Shown one piece after another: positions 1 to 8,600 of a stretch of DNA of 12,177 nucleotides; positions within the stretch are counted from its first letter, which is position 1; every line of letters starts with the position of its first letter. Where the stretch lies: positions 1-12,177 of the forward strand of contig CAYNNP010000204.1 of assembly GCA_964398215.1 (NCBI GenBank), written 5' to 3'. The stretch is from CAYNNP01 sp964398215. Its GTDB lineage: Bacteria > Planctomycetota > Planctomycetia > Pirellulales > Pirellulaceae. Below the pieces are notes generated by a model that saw only the letters and a list, made by a program, of their open reading frames with translations, was not told the DNA's origin and made no database searches. A program made the translations under genes and the position numbers.

Positions 1-38
1 CGTTTTAATGTGAAACCGGGTCATGTATCCTTTAACAC

Positions 39-1319
39 ATGAACAAATCATTGAATCGTCGTCGTTTTGTGCTCCGGTCCGTTGCAGGAACGCTCGCCTT
101 GCCAGGACTCGCTTCCTTGCGGGCTGGTGCCGCTGATACAGGATCCGTTTTGGCAACCAAGGGTGCCGGCGTTGGTGCTCGGAGGTTTGTTGCTGTCGGC
201 AACTTGCTGGGCTTTCAACAAAAACACTTCTTTCCAAAAACGGAAGGCAAACAGTTCGAGGAAACGACACTGCTAAAGCCGCTTGCCGCGAACCGCGATC
301 AGATGACGGTCTATCGTGGGCTTGACCATGGGATTCGTGGCGGGCACTTTGCAGTCCACACGTTTCTGTCCGGCATCTTGCACCACGAATCGAAAAATCG
401 GCGTGATGGAAACGTCACAATTGATCAGTTCATCGCTGACGCCATTGGCACCGAAACACGATTTTCATCGTTGACGGTCGGCTCCGAAGGAGGCATCCAC
501 GGTGGCTGCCAAATGTCCTGGACACGTTCGGGAGTTCGCGTTCCACCGATCACCGCTCCCGCAGAACTGTTCGAGAAACTGTTCGTGATGGATTCAAAGG
601 AAAATCGCGATCAAAAGTCAAAAGCAAATGTGCTGCAGGCATCGATTCTAGATTCCATTCGAGAAGAAGCCGGTGCACTATCGAAACAAGTCAATAAAGA
701 AGACAAAGCCAAGCTAGACGAATACTTCAGTTCAATTCGCGATGTTGAAAAACGACTGCAAGTCCGCAAACGCTGGGTCGACCAAGTCAAACCCGATGCG
801 CCATTTGACAAACCAGCCAACAGGAACACGGTTGACGATCTACCGATGCTGTACGAGTTGATCGCGTTGGCGCTACAGTCAGATTCGACTCGTGTTGCAA
901 CACTCGAAATTGGTGGCAGTTTCTTGCCGCAAAACTTAGGGATAGACAAGTCCTATCACAGCCTTTCACACCACGGCAATGACGAAGAAGCAGTCGGCCA
1001 TTTAGTGAAACTGGAAACGTATCAGTTGCAACAGTTTGACAAATTCTTGTCCCGGCTTTCAGCAATTCAAGACGGCGAACAAACGCTCTTGGATTCAACG
1101 GCAGTCTTGTTCGGCAGTGGCATGGGCAACGGTAGTTCGCACACCAACTCTGACTTGCCTATCGTGCTTGCTGGTGGAGGCTATGGGACCGGACAGTTTA
1201 AAAAGGTGAAGGCAAAAGGCGTTGGCAAAGTGCCGCTTTGCAACCTGCTGCTGGATATCGCGCAGAAAACGGGCGTGCGCAGCGATTCGTTTGGTACCAG
1301 TACCGGCACCTACTCGTAA
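39..1319 (+). CDS. Tat-exported DUF1552 family protein
   Basis: A 426-residue protein of the DUF1552 family, which is abundant in planctomycetes and has no assigned biochemical function. The N-terminus (residues 1-31) carries a twin-arginine-type signal: an Arg cluster (RRRFVLRS) followed by a short hydrophobic stretch and an Ala-x-Ala-like site near residue 31. This implies folded export across the cytoplasmic membrane. Family-like segments include the HFFPKTEGKQFEETTLLKPL region near residue 63, the GLDHGIRGGHF region near 95, and the C-terminal GTSTGTYS ending. Length is normal for the family. The ATG at 39 is used because it directly precedes the Tat signal; no Shine-Dalgarno is visible. 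The DUF1592-type cytochrome gene starts 38 bp downstream on the same strand. This pairing recurs in planctomycete genomes and suggests one transcript and a shared extracytoplasmic role. Family assignment is firm; function is unknown. Confidence 0.9.
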   Translation: MNKSLNRRRFVLRSVAGTLALPGLASLRAGAADTGSVLATKGAGVGARRFVAVGNLLGFQQKHFFPKTEGKQFEETTLLKPLAANRDQMTVYRGLDHGIRGGHFAVHTFLSGILHHESKNRRDGNVTIDQFIADAIGTETRFSSLTVGSEGGIHGGCQMSWTRSGVRVPPITAPAELFEKLFVMDSKENRDQKSKANVLQASILDSIREEAGALSKQVNKEDKAKLDEYFSSIRDVEKRLQVRKRWVDQVKPDAPFDKPANRNTVDDLPMLYELIALALQSDSTRVATLEIGGSFLPQNLGIDKSYHSLSHHGNDEEAVGHLVKLETYQLQQFDKFLSRLSAIQDGEQTLLDSTAVLFGSGMGNGSSHTNSDLPIVLAGGGYGTGQFKKVKAKGVGKVPLCNLLLDIAQKTGVRSDSFGTSTGTYS

Positions 1320-1357
1320 TCACGAGAAAAGCCATTTCAAGAAAACGCTGATTTCCA

Positions 1358-3847
1358 ATGCGAACATGTAACCCATCGACTCATATGCGATCACTGCTGA
1401 TGGTCGCGATTGCAATGTTTACCTGTCCGTGCTTTGCCGACCAGCCGAAAGCTCTCTCGCACAAAGCTGTCAGCGATTTTATCAATCAACACTGCATTGA
1501 TTGTCACTCCACGGACACGGCCGAAGGCGAACGAGAGTTCAGTTCGTTTTCATTGCCAATTGAATCTGAAAATCAACTGATCACGGCAGACGAGATCATT
1601 GATCAGGTCACGCTCAAGCAAATGCCGCCGGAGGATTCCGAGCAACCATCCGACGACGAACGTGTTGCTCTGGTCACCGCTCTCCGCGATGGAATCAAAC
1701 AAGCTCGAGGGAGGTTGAAGTCAAACAGTGGCAAAACGGTGATGCGCCGTCTTTCGAATCGCGAGTACGAGAATACACTCGCCACGCTTTTTGGTCGCCG
1801 CGTCGACACACTTGGGCTGACAGCGAAATTCCCAAAGGAAAACACCGAACATCACTTGGATACGATCGGCGAGGCTCTTGTAACCTCCGGTTTCTTGCTG
1901 GATCAATATTTCCAAGCCGCAGATCGGTTGGTCGAACATCGACTCGGCAAGCCCAAGATGCAACCCAAGTCGTGGCATTTCAAAGACAATTTTAAACAGT
2001 ACGAGGAACTGAATAACCCGCACCGAAGCGCTTTTAAATTTCAGTACCTTTGTTTGTACGAACAGCCGAATACCGATTCTCGTCAAGGCGGCTATGGCCA
2101 CATTGAAGACTTTCTTGGCGGCGTACCGGTGTCAGGGCTGTACGAAATCAAAGCGCTCGCCCAGGCGATGCACCGTGACACGCATTACGATCCAAAAATA
2201 TTTCGCATCGACTTTTCCGAGCCCTTTCAACTGGCTGTCGTGACGGGCGACGCCACCAAAGGCCACATCCATTACCCACAAGCCATCGAACCGATTCTTG
2301 ACCAAACCATCGTGCCGGACAAGAAACCAGAGTGGTTGAGTTTTCGAGTTTGGCTGGAGGCTGGTCAAACGCCACGATTCATTTTCCCTAACGGGCCGTA
2401 TGAGTCGCGGGCATCGGTAATCGAAGTCAATGAACGATACAAGAAAGAGTTTAAGAATCCGAAATCGGGTGTTTCTCGACTCACACTGCTTCGTGAAGGA
2501 GCGTTGCCGCATATTAAAATTGGCGAGATCAAAATTCGCGGTCCACTGAAGGAAGATGGCGGCAGCAAAGAAGAAACGGCTGTGTTTGGCAAGCGGGGAT
2601 TTCAACCCAAACAGGCCATCAAACAGCTGCACGCGTTTGCTGAAAGAGCCTACCGTCGACCACTAAACGACGAAGATCGCAAACGGATTCAGCGCATCTA
2701 CGACAAGCGCTTGGCGGAAAAGGCGGGGCCACGGAGGGCAGCATTGGACACCATCAAAATGATGTTGTGCTCACCGTCGTTCATTTATCTAAGTGAGATC
2801 ACTCGCGAGAAAGAAAACGAGCTGCGTCCATTCGATCTCGCATCGCGGCTTTCATACGCTTTGTGGGCCGCGCCACCGGATCAAGAACTTTTTCAGGCGG
2901 CAAAGTCAGGTCAACTCACCAAGACGGCTGAATTGAAAAAGCAAATTCGTCGCATGCTAGCCGATGGCCAATCGCGCGAATTTGTAAACGGTTTTCTAGA
3001 TAGCTGGTTGAACTTGCGCGACATCGGCAACTTGCCTCCGCCGCGCCAGGCAGCCTGGATGTACTACGCACAGAATTTGCCCGAATCAATGAAAGAGGAA
3101 ACACGATACTTCTTTCGCCATCTACTAAAGCAGAACGGGCCCGTCACCGATTTTTTGGATTCGGACTACACGTTTGCCGATCAGAAACTCGCCAAACTAT
3201 ATGGGCTGCCAGAGAAAGACACTCTCCGGCTTGCTGATGGTTTTCAACGTGTTAGCCTAGCGAAAAATCCGCAACGCGGTGGCGTGCTGGGAATGGCAAG
3301 TGTCTTGACCGTCAGTGCCAACGGTGTCGACACGTCACCAGTGACCCGAGGAGTTTGGGTTCTGGAGAACATCTTGGGAATCACGCCGCCACCGCCACCA
3401 GATGAAGTGCCCGCACTTGACGCCAATGTGAAAGGGGCGAAATCGATTCGCGAGAAATTGGCGATGCATAGCAAAGACAAGGCTTGCATCGTTTGCCACA
3501 AAAAGATCGACCCGCTTGGCTTTGCTCTAGAGAATTTCGGACCGATCGGCAGATGGAGAGGCAAGTATCCGAAACAAAAGAAACCGATTGATACTGCCGG
3601 CAAATTCCCATCAGGCGAAACATACAAAGACTTTGCAGGATTCAAAAAAGTGCTTGTATCCAGCCGCCGCGAAATATTCACGCGCAGCCTCATCGAAAAG
3701 ATGCTCAGCTACACAACCGGCAGACTGATGCAGCCCATTGATCGTTTTGAGATCGATGACATTCTTGCTCGCGTAAACGATGACAAGGGCGGCCTGAAAA
3801 CGCTGGTGACAGAAGTATTGACCAGCAAGATCTTTCGATCGCGATAG
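1358..3847 (+). CDS. Secreted planctomycete di-heme cytochrome protein (PSCyt / DUF1587-DUF1595-DUF1592-DUF1588-DUF1585)
   Basis: An 829-residue exported protein with the planctomycete-type cytochrome architecture. Residues 10-27 form a Sec signal peptide (MRSLLMVAIAMFTCPCFA). The ATG at 1385 would give a cleaner signal than the ATG at 1358; I keep the longer frame but the true start may be 1385. The order of modules is: N-terminal c-type heme site C46-I-D-C49-H50; DUF1587-like segment about 128-196; a poorly assigned beta-rich part about 197-424; DUF1595-like about 425-480; DUF1592-like about 489-618; DUF1588-like about 628-733 with a second heme site C710-I-V-C713-H714 followed by KKIDPLGFALENFGPIG; and DUF1585-like about 774-829. 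Two covalent hemes are therefore expected, outside the cytoplasmic membrane. The family is known from planctomycetes, but substrate and electron partner are not established. It probably shares a transcript with the DUF1552 gene just upstream. Confidence 0.92.
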   Translation: MRTCNPSTHMRSLLMVAIAMFTCPCFADQPKALSHKAVSDFINQHCIDCHSTDTAEGEREFSSFSLPIESENQLITADEIIDQVTLKQMPPEDSEQPSDDERVALVTALRDGIKQARGRLKSNSGKTVMRRLSNREYENTLATLFGRRVDTLGLTAKFPKENTEHHLDTIGEALVTSGFLLDQYFQAADRLVEHRLGKPKMQPKSWHFKDNFKQYEELNNPHRSAFKFQYLCLYEQPNTDSRQGGYGHIEDFLGGVPVSGLYEIKALAQAMHRDTHYDPKIFRIDFSEPFQLAVVTGDATKGHIHYPQAIEPILDQTIVPDKKPEWLSFRVWLEAGQTPRFIFPNGPYESRASVIEVNERYKKEFKNPKSGVSRLTLLREGALPHIKIGEIKIRGPLKEDGGSKEETAVFGKRGFQPKQAIKQLHAFAERAYRRPLNDEDRKRIQRIYDKRLAEKAGPRRAALDTIKMMLCSPSFIYLSEITREKENELRPFDLASRLSYALWAAPPDQELFQAAKSGQLTKTAELKKQIRRMLADGQSREFVNGFLDSWLNLRDIGNLPPPRQAAWMYYAQNLPESMKEETRYFFRHLLKQNGPVTDFLDSDYTFADQKLAKLYGLPEKDTLRLADGFQRVSLAKNPQRGGVLGMASVLTVSANGVDTSPVTRGVWVLENILGITPPPPPDEVPALDANVKGAKSIREKLAMHSKDKACIVCHKKIDPLGFALENFGPIGRWRGKYPKQKKPIDTAGKFPSGETYKDFAGFKKVLVSSRREIFTRSLIEKMLSYTTGRLMQPIDRFEIDDILARVNDDKGGLKTLVTEVLTSKIFRSR

Positions 3848-3886
3848 CCTTGCTGGGACACAGCTATTTCGGAAAGTGGAGCGAGG

Positions 3887-3908
3887 GCGACTTCAGACTG
3901 AAAATCGC
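3887..3908. repeat. Imperfect hairpin between two convergent genes
   Basis: The 112-bp gap between two convergent stop codons contains GCGA-c-TTCA-gac-TGAA-aa-TCGC, an interrupted 8-bp stem with a 3-base loop. Its position would suit a bidirectional terminator. Neither strand shows a following T run, so an intrinsic terminator is not supported. A weaker 5-bp repeat (ATAGC 3844-3848 / GCTAT 3863-3867) overlaps the upstream stop codon. Confidence 0.25.
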
Positions 3909-3959
3909 GGAGTACTGATAACGATGCTTTCAACGAAGCCGCCCAGCTCCAATGTCAAG

Positions 3960-5147
3960 TCATCCGTTTGCCGCGTTGATCATCTGAGTTGCGAGGTTCG
4001 GATGGGATCCAAAGAAATCGACGACCTGTGGTCTTAAATGCTGGTTTGCGAAATCAACCAGTTCCTCATTGCCTACTTTGGTTCGTGTCGCGCCTTGCCA
4101 TTTTGGATCTGGCAAACGAACTGAAATGATCCCGGTCACTTGTGATTCGTAGTCATTTGGCTGTGGCAATCGTTCGTTTGGATCCAACAAACTTTTTCGA
4201 ATGCCGATCTCGTTCAGCACATCGGTCAAAACCGAAAAGAACCCAATCTGATGAGCGCCTCCTTCAGAACAATGAATGTCATTGATGTAGGAGACAAGGC
4301 TATTGGCAGGTCTGAGTGCGACCTGGAATGTCGTTTCGTTGACTTCAGCATCAACACAAAGCCGCCATTGGTCTCTGAAATTTGATCGATGCAGATCAGG
4401 ACAAACGTGGTCCAAGTAGTCCTGCAATCCGCTTGGATTGTGGAATGCGCACGCCTGTTTGGTTCGTTCGTCACTGACGCTTGTTTTCAATCCCGCATGC
4501 AGGAACGAGAGCACCTGAAGTCGATTCTTTATGCGAGCAAAGACAAATTTCGCATCACTGAAGATCTCAGGATCGGGCAGAAAGGAGATCCGCGTTCCCA
4601 CTTGGCCAGTTCGAGGCATAGTCTGGACAGCCGCAAGTGGCTCGCCTTGCCGGTACTCTTGCCGATAGACCTCCGATTCGCCGCACACTTCAATACGAAA
4701 CCAACTGCTCAATATGTTGACAATCGAAATTGGCAGTCCGTGCATGCCGCCTCGGAAGTGAGTGTTGTACCCAAATATTGAATGCCCTGATGAGTGAAAG
4801 CGAACAGAACACAATTCGTCTTCCAGATTGGTTGTTGCACGATCATCCGAATCGGACCGATCGATGACTTTCAGCAGGCAACCGACATTATCGTCTTGAA
4901 GCGTAACCGATCCATCGACGTGAATACTGATCGAAATATCGGACACGTGATTCGATTCAAATCCACCAAGCATCAATTCAATCGCGTACTCAATCAAGTA
5001 ATGCAAGCCTGCTTGTCCGGTATCGCCGATGTACATGCCCGGCCGTTTCCGGACGTGCTCTCGATCACTTAGATGCTTCAGATCCACACTGGTGTATTCA
5101 GTTGGAACAGCTTCTTGCGGCGATTGGTTGGTAACTTCATCAGTCAT
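3960..5147 (-). CDS. GyrB/ParE-like half-protein: GHKL ATPase plus transducer domains only, no TOPRIM
   Basis: A 395-residue protein that reads as the N-terminal half of DNA gyrase subunit B. Recognisable parts are RKRPGMYIGDT (residues 33-43), the glycine loop FRGGMHGL (131-138), VYRQEYRQGEP (160-170), GTRISFLPDPEIF (184-196), the transducer EGGAHQIGF (295-303), and PDPKWQGATRTKVGNEEL (346-363). It stops at the end of the transducer domain, so the TOPRIM domain, the Toprim Glu and DxD metal residues and the C-terminal half are absent. Full GyrB is about 640-800 residues. The ATP site is altered. The normal Glu-x3-Asn pair is not present in LIEYAIELMLGG (51-62). DGRGIP reads DNVGCL, with only the first Asp and one Gly kept. 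The transducer Gln and Lys that contact phosphate appear as Ala and Arg. I chose ATG 5147 over the in-frame TTG at 5171 because AAGGG lies 7 bases upstream of it. The frame is intact, which argues against recent decay. The product is probably cytoplasmic. Relationship to gyrase B is clear; function is not. Confidence 0.8.
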   Translation of the reverse strand: MTDEVTNQSPQEAVPTEYTSVDLKHLSDREHVRKRPGMYIGDTGQAGLHYLIEYAIELMLGGFESNHVSDISISIHVDGSVTLQDDNVGCLLKVIDRSDSDDRATTNLEDELCSVRFHSSGHSIFGYNTHFRGGMHGLPISIVNILSSWFRIEVCGESEVYRQEYRQGEPLAAVQTMPRTGQVGTRISFLPDPEIFSDAKFVFARIKNRLQVLSFLHAGLKTSVSDERTKQACAFHNPSGLQDYLDHVCPDLHRSNFRDQWRLCVDAEVNETTFQVALRPANSLVSYINDIHCSEGGAHQIGFFSVLTDVLNEIGIRKSLLDPNERLPQPNDYESQVTGIISVRLPDPKWQGATRTKVGNEELVDFANQHLRPQVVDFFGSHPNLATQMINAANG

Positions 5148-5176
5148 GGGGAGGCCCTTTTCGTGGTTCAATGAAA

Positions 5177-5188
5177 CGTGTGCACACG
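5177..5188. promoter_or_regulatory. Perfect 12-bp palindrome upstream of the gyrB-like gene
   Basis: CGTGTGCACACG is identical to its reverse complement and lies 29 bp upstream of the preferred ATG of the minus-strand gyrB-like gene. Its core GTGCAC recurs at 5192-5197, four bases beyond the palindrome. Position and symmetry fit a dimeric repressor site overlapping the promoter or the 5' untranslated leader. No convincing -35/-10 pair was found around it, so the regulatory role is inferred. Confidence 0.35.
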
Positions 5189-5480
5189 GGCGTGCACTGA
5201 TGGATGCTAACGAGCAAGGGCAAGTTGAAAAGCGTTAAATTACCAAGCCAAATTTGCACCGAATACGGAAGCAATGAATCCCTGGTAGAGCCCAAAATAG
5301 GCTCGAGAACAGGGCCATCGAAAACGGCCTCAAAATGTGTTGCATCGCCGTGACACATGAGTCGCGTTTGGAGCACTGCCCGCAGAGGGCAACTGAGCCG
5401 CTTTCATGGTGGTCGAAAAACCTCTGAAAAAGAGCTGAAAATCGTGCGATTGAACATGACGTTTTGCTCAAAGTAGGTTA

Positions 5481-5532
5481 GGCATTCTTGCCCGACTGAA
5501 TTGAAAAACGCTTTGAATCCGGCAAGAGTGCC
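5481..5532. repeat. 12-bp inverted repeat with 28-base loop
   Basis: Arms GGCATTCTTGCC (5481-5492) and GGCAAGAGTGCC (5521-5532) are complementary at 11 of 12 positions. The remaining position is a G-U pair in RNA from the plus strand, so all 12 bases can pair. Beyond one mismatch at each end, further pairs are possible outward (TT/AA) and inward (GA/TC). No T run follows on either strand, so it does not look like an intrinsic terminator. It lies about 145 bp upstream of the giant plus-strand gene. It could be an operator with two half-sites, a structured leader element or a repeat unit. Confidence 0.55.
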
Positions 5533-5581
5533 AAATCTACCAGCAACTCAAATTGAAAAAGTGACTTGCCCTGTGCATAAG

Positions 5582-5603
5582 CTGGCGTCAGAGCTCGCGC
5601 CAG
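5582..5603. promoter_or_regulatory. Inverted repeat CTGGCG-N10-CGCCAG upstream of the giant heme/copper gene
   Basis: Two perfect 6-bp arms are separated by 10 bases, ending 74 bp before the ATG at 5678. The same arms, with a 9-base spacer, occur at 10624-10644 upstream of the next plus-strand gene. A shared transcription-factor site is the most interesting reading; a hairpin or chance match are alternatives. Confidence 0.35.
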
Positions 5604-5677
5604 TATCCTTTGCTATGAATCAGGGAGTACAATAAGCCCGCCCGCCTTGAGTCCCCTCTCTCCAAAAAATCAAATCC

Positions 5678-8600
5678 ATGAAGCGATTTTCGAAGATTTT
5701 TGTTGGCATCATTATTGGTTTGTCACTTGCAAACTTGTCCTCTGCCCAGCAACCTTTTTTGCAGTTTCAGCCCGGCGACCACGTCGTCTATATCGGCAAC
5801 ACGATGGCGGATCGGATGCAGCACCATGGGTGGTTGGAAACGTATCTTCACGCTCTTCATCCAGACCACAAACTGACGTTCCGCAACCTTGGTTTTCCAG
5901 GCGACGAAATAGCGAACCGTTCACGGTCACAGAATTTTGGAAGTCCTGACCAGTGGCTGACGAAATGCAAAGCCGATGTGGTACTGTGTTTCTTTGGCTA
6001 CAACGAGGCTTTGCGTGGCGAAAGCCAATTGGCGAAATTCAAAAGCGATTTGGCCGAAATGATCGACCAAATGCGGTCGCAAAAGTACAACGGAAAGTCC
6101 GCGCCGCGGCTCGCAGTTGTTTCTCCGATCGCTCACGAAAATCTCAACAGCCCGCATCTCCCCGATGGTCAAGAGAACAATGCCAAGCTGGCAATGTACA
6201 CCCGCGCGATGCAAGAGGTTTGCACCAAAAAGAAGGTGCCTTTTGTTGACGTTTTCGCGATCAGTCAATCGCTCTACGCAAGTTCAAAAGATCCTTTGAC
6301 GATCAATGGCATTCACCTTTTGGATGATGGGAACCGACAACTTGCCAGCGAGATCATTCGTGTAGCCTTTCCATCGACCGAACGAAAACAGCTGGATGAA
6401 TTGACTCGTCTACGGGCTGCCGTACTGGACAAAAACTATCATTGGTTCAGTCGTTACCGCGTTGTCGATGGCTACAACGTTTTTGGAGGTCGATCAAAAT
6501 TAAATTGGCACGGACAATCCAACGCGGACGTGATGAAACGCGAAATGGAGATCTTTGATGTCATGACGGACAACCGCGACGAAAAAATCTGGGCGGTTGC
6601 GGCGGGCGGTGATTTGAATGTCAAAGACGATAATCTGCCTGTCGAATTAGCTGTCAAAACCAACAAGCCCGGACCGTTGGAAGACAAGGCTTGGCCCTAT
6701 CTTGGTGGTGATCAGGCAATTGATAAGATGAAGATCGCCGAAGGTATGCAAGTCAATCTGTTTGCATCCGAAGAACGCTTTCCGCGCCTTGTGAATCCAG
6801 TGCAAATGGCTGTCGATCCTGATAGTCGGCTGTTCGTTTCGGTGTGGCCTTCGTACCCACACTGGAATCCAACGGAAACACGACGCGACGCGATTCTGAT
6901 TTTTCCAGACGAAGACGCTGATGGCAAAGCGGATGATTGCATCGTGTTTGCCGACGAACTGAATTCCGTGACCGGATTTGAATTTTGGAACGGCGGCGTC
7001 TTGGTGGCTGCTCCGCCTGAAATTTGGTTTTTGAAAGACACCGACGGCGACGACAAAGCAGATTTGAAATTGCGAATGTTGCAAGGCGTGTCCAGCGCCG
7101 ATACCCACCACTCTGCGAACGCGGTCGTGATTGGGCCCGACGGTTGGATGTATTGGTCGCGTGGTATCTTCAACGTTGCCAATTTTGAAACTCCTACCAA
7201 GACGTTTCGCAGTGGTTCTTCCGGTGTCCACCGCTTCAATCCCAGAACCTTTGAATTCGAGTTTCATTTTCCAATTGGCCCAAATCCACACGGTGACGTG
7301 TTCGATCGTTTTGGATACCAGTTCGCCAATGATGGAACTGGCGGGACCGGTTCCTATGTGAATATCGGCAAGGGAGTGGGCAACAAAAAATGGTTCAAGA
7401 AGCGGGTGCGTCCTGTTCCGGCAACCGGAATCTTATCCAGTGGCCATTTTCCAAAAGAGAACAATGGCAACTTTCTAATTTGCAATGCGATCGGTTTTTT
7501 AGGTGTCCTACAACATGAAGTCAAATACGACGGCGCGGATATCACGGCGGAAGAAATCGAACCAGTTCTCGTTTCGGCGGACCCAAACTTCCGGCCCAGC
7601 GACGTGGAAATGGGCGGCGATGGCGCTCTATACGTTTCTGATTGGCACAACACACTGATTGGCCACATGCAACACAACATGCGTGACCCGAATCGCGATC
7701 ACGAACATGGACGCATCTATCGTGTGACTGCCAAGGATCGACCGTTAATGAAAGCCGCCAAGATGAAGGGCAAACCTATCGCGGAGGTCTGTAAGAACTT
7801 TTTCGCTGTTGGCAATGCTGTGAGATACCGCGCCCGAATCGAACTAAGCGGTCGCTCGCCAGAAATGATCAAAACCGAAGTGCAGCGGTTCGCGGACGCT
7901 TTGAATCCCCAGTCAGTTTCTGAGCAGCGGGACGAGGCTCAAGCTCTTTTGGAATGCCTGTGGGTTTTTGAAGAACAGCGAATCGTTAATTTCCAGTTGT
8001 TGCTGAAAACTTTCCAAGCTGCTGAACCGCGAATTCGAGCCGCCGCAATCAGAACGCTTGGTCACTGGGCGGGACGCGTTGATGGATGGCAAGAACTGCT
8101 AGTGAAAGCTGGCGCGGATCCTTCCGCACTGGTTCGCGCTGAAGCGGTCAAGGCAGCTGTCGAACTTGGGGGCACCGCTGCGGCCAACACGCTATTCGAA
8201 GTCGCATCCCGAACCACTGATGCCGAACTGGACACTGTTTTGGAATACGCAAAACGTTCAATCAATATCGATACGATCGTCCGCGACATGATTGCAAACG
8301 ACAAAAAACTCAGTCCTGCAGCGATGGCTTACACGCTCAAGAATGCTTCGGTTGCAGATCTGCTCAGCATGGAAAAGAACGAGGCAGTTTACCGGGCTAT
8401 CCTTAGCCGAAAAAATGCGAAAGCATCGGACCTTGCCAGTTCGCTATCTGGGCTAGCGGTCGCGACTGGAAAATCCGAGCTAGACGTTCTGATGTCGTTG
8501 ATCAGCGAAGCCCGAAAGGACTCTGGCAGCAATTTCACAGGGCTTGGGCAATTGCTGGCCGCACAGCCAATCCAGAAACTGCAAAGTGTCCGCGACCAAA

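Larger units (their letters stand above)
5148..5677. promoter_or_regulatory. Divergent intergenic region rich in inverted repeats
   Basis: This 530-bp gap separates the leftward gyrB-like gene from the rightward giant heme/copper protein gene, so it must hold both promoters. I find no convincing protein gene; the short open frames here lack family resemblance and mostly start at TTG. The region carries a series of inverted repeats: GAGCC/GGCTC (5288-5304), ATGTGT/ACACAT (5335-5358), TGCCC/GGGCA (5377-5391), CTCT/AGAG near 5423-5435, AATCG/CGATT (5440-5451), a 12-bp stem (5481-5532) and CTGGCG/CGCCAG (5582-5603). The best -10-like hexamer for the rightward gene is TACAAT at 5628-5633, but no good -35 lies at the right distance. 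A structured leader or small RNA is possible but unproven. Confidence 0.4.

Noticed and set aside
4389..4781. 130-codon plus-strand open frame antisense to the gyrB-like gene
   Set aside because: The minus-strand frame has strong gyrase B motifs throughout this stretch; the plus frame shows no domain or export signal.
5148..5171. TTG start extending the gyrB-like protein by eight residues
   Set aside because: The ATG at 5147 has an AAGGG at suitable spacing, and the added residues are not part of the gyrase fold.
5235..5471. 78-codon minus-strand frame with several Cys residues in the intergenic region
   Set aside because: It starts at TTG with no ribosome site, shows no recognisable zinc-finger spacing, and ends without relation to the neighbouring gene.
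5603..5635. GTATCCTTT shared with positions 25-33 upstream of the first gene, followed here by a six-codon ATG frame
   Set aside because: A 9-base match is expected many times by chance in 12 kb, and the tiny frame has no support as a leader peptide.
6647..7291. 214-codon open frame on the minus strand inside the giant gene
   Set aside because: It is antisense to clear dehydrogenase-propeller coding sequence and its translation resembles no family.
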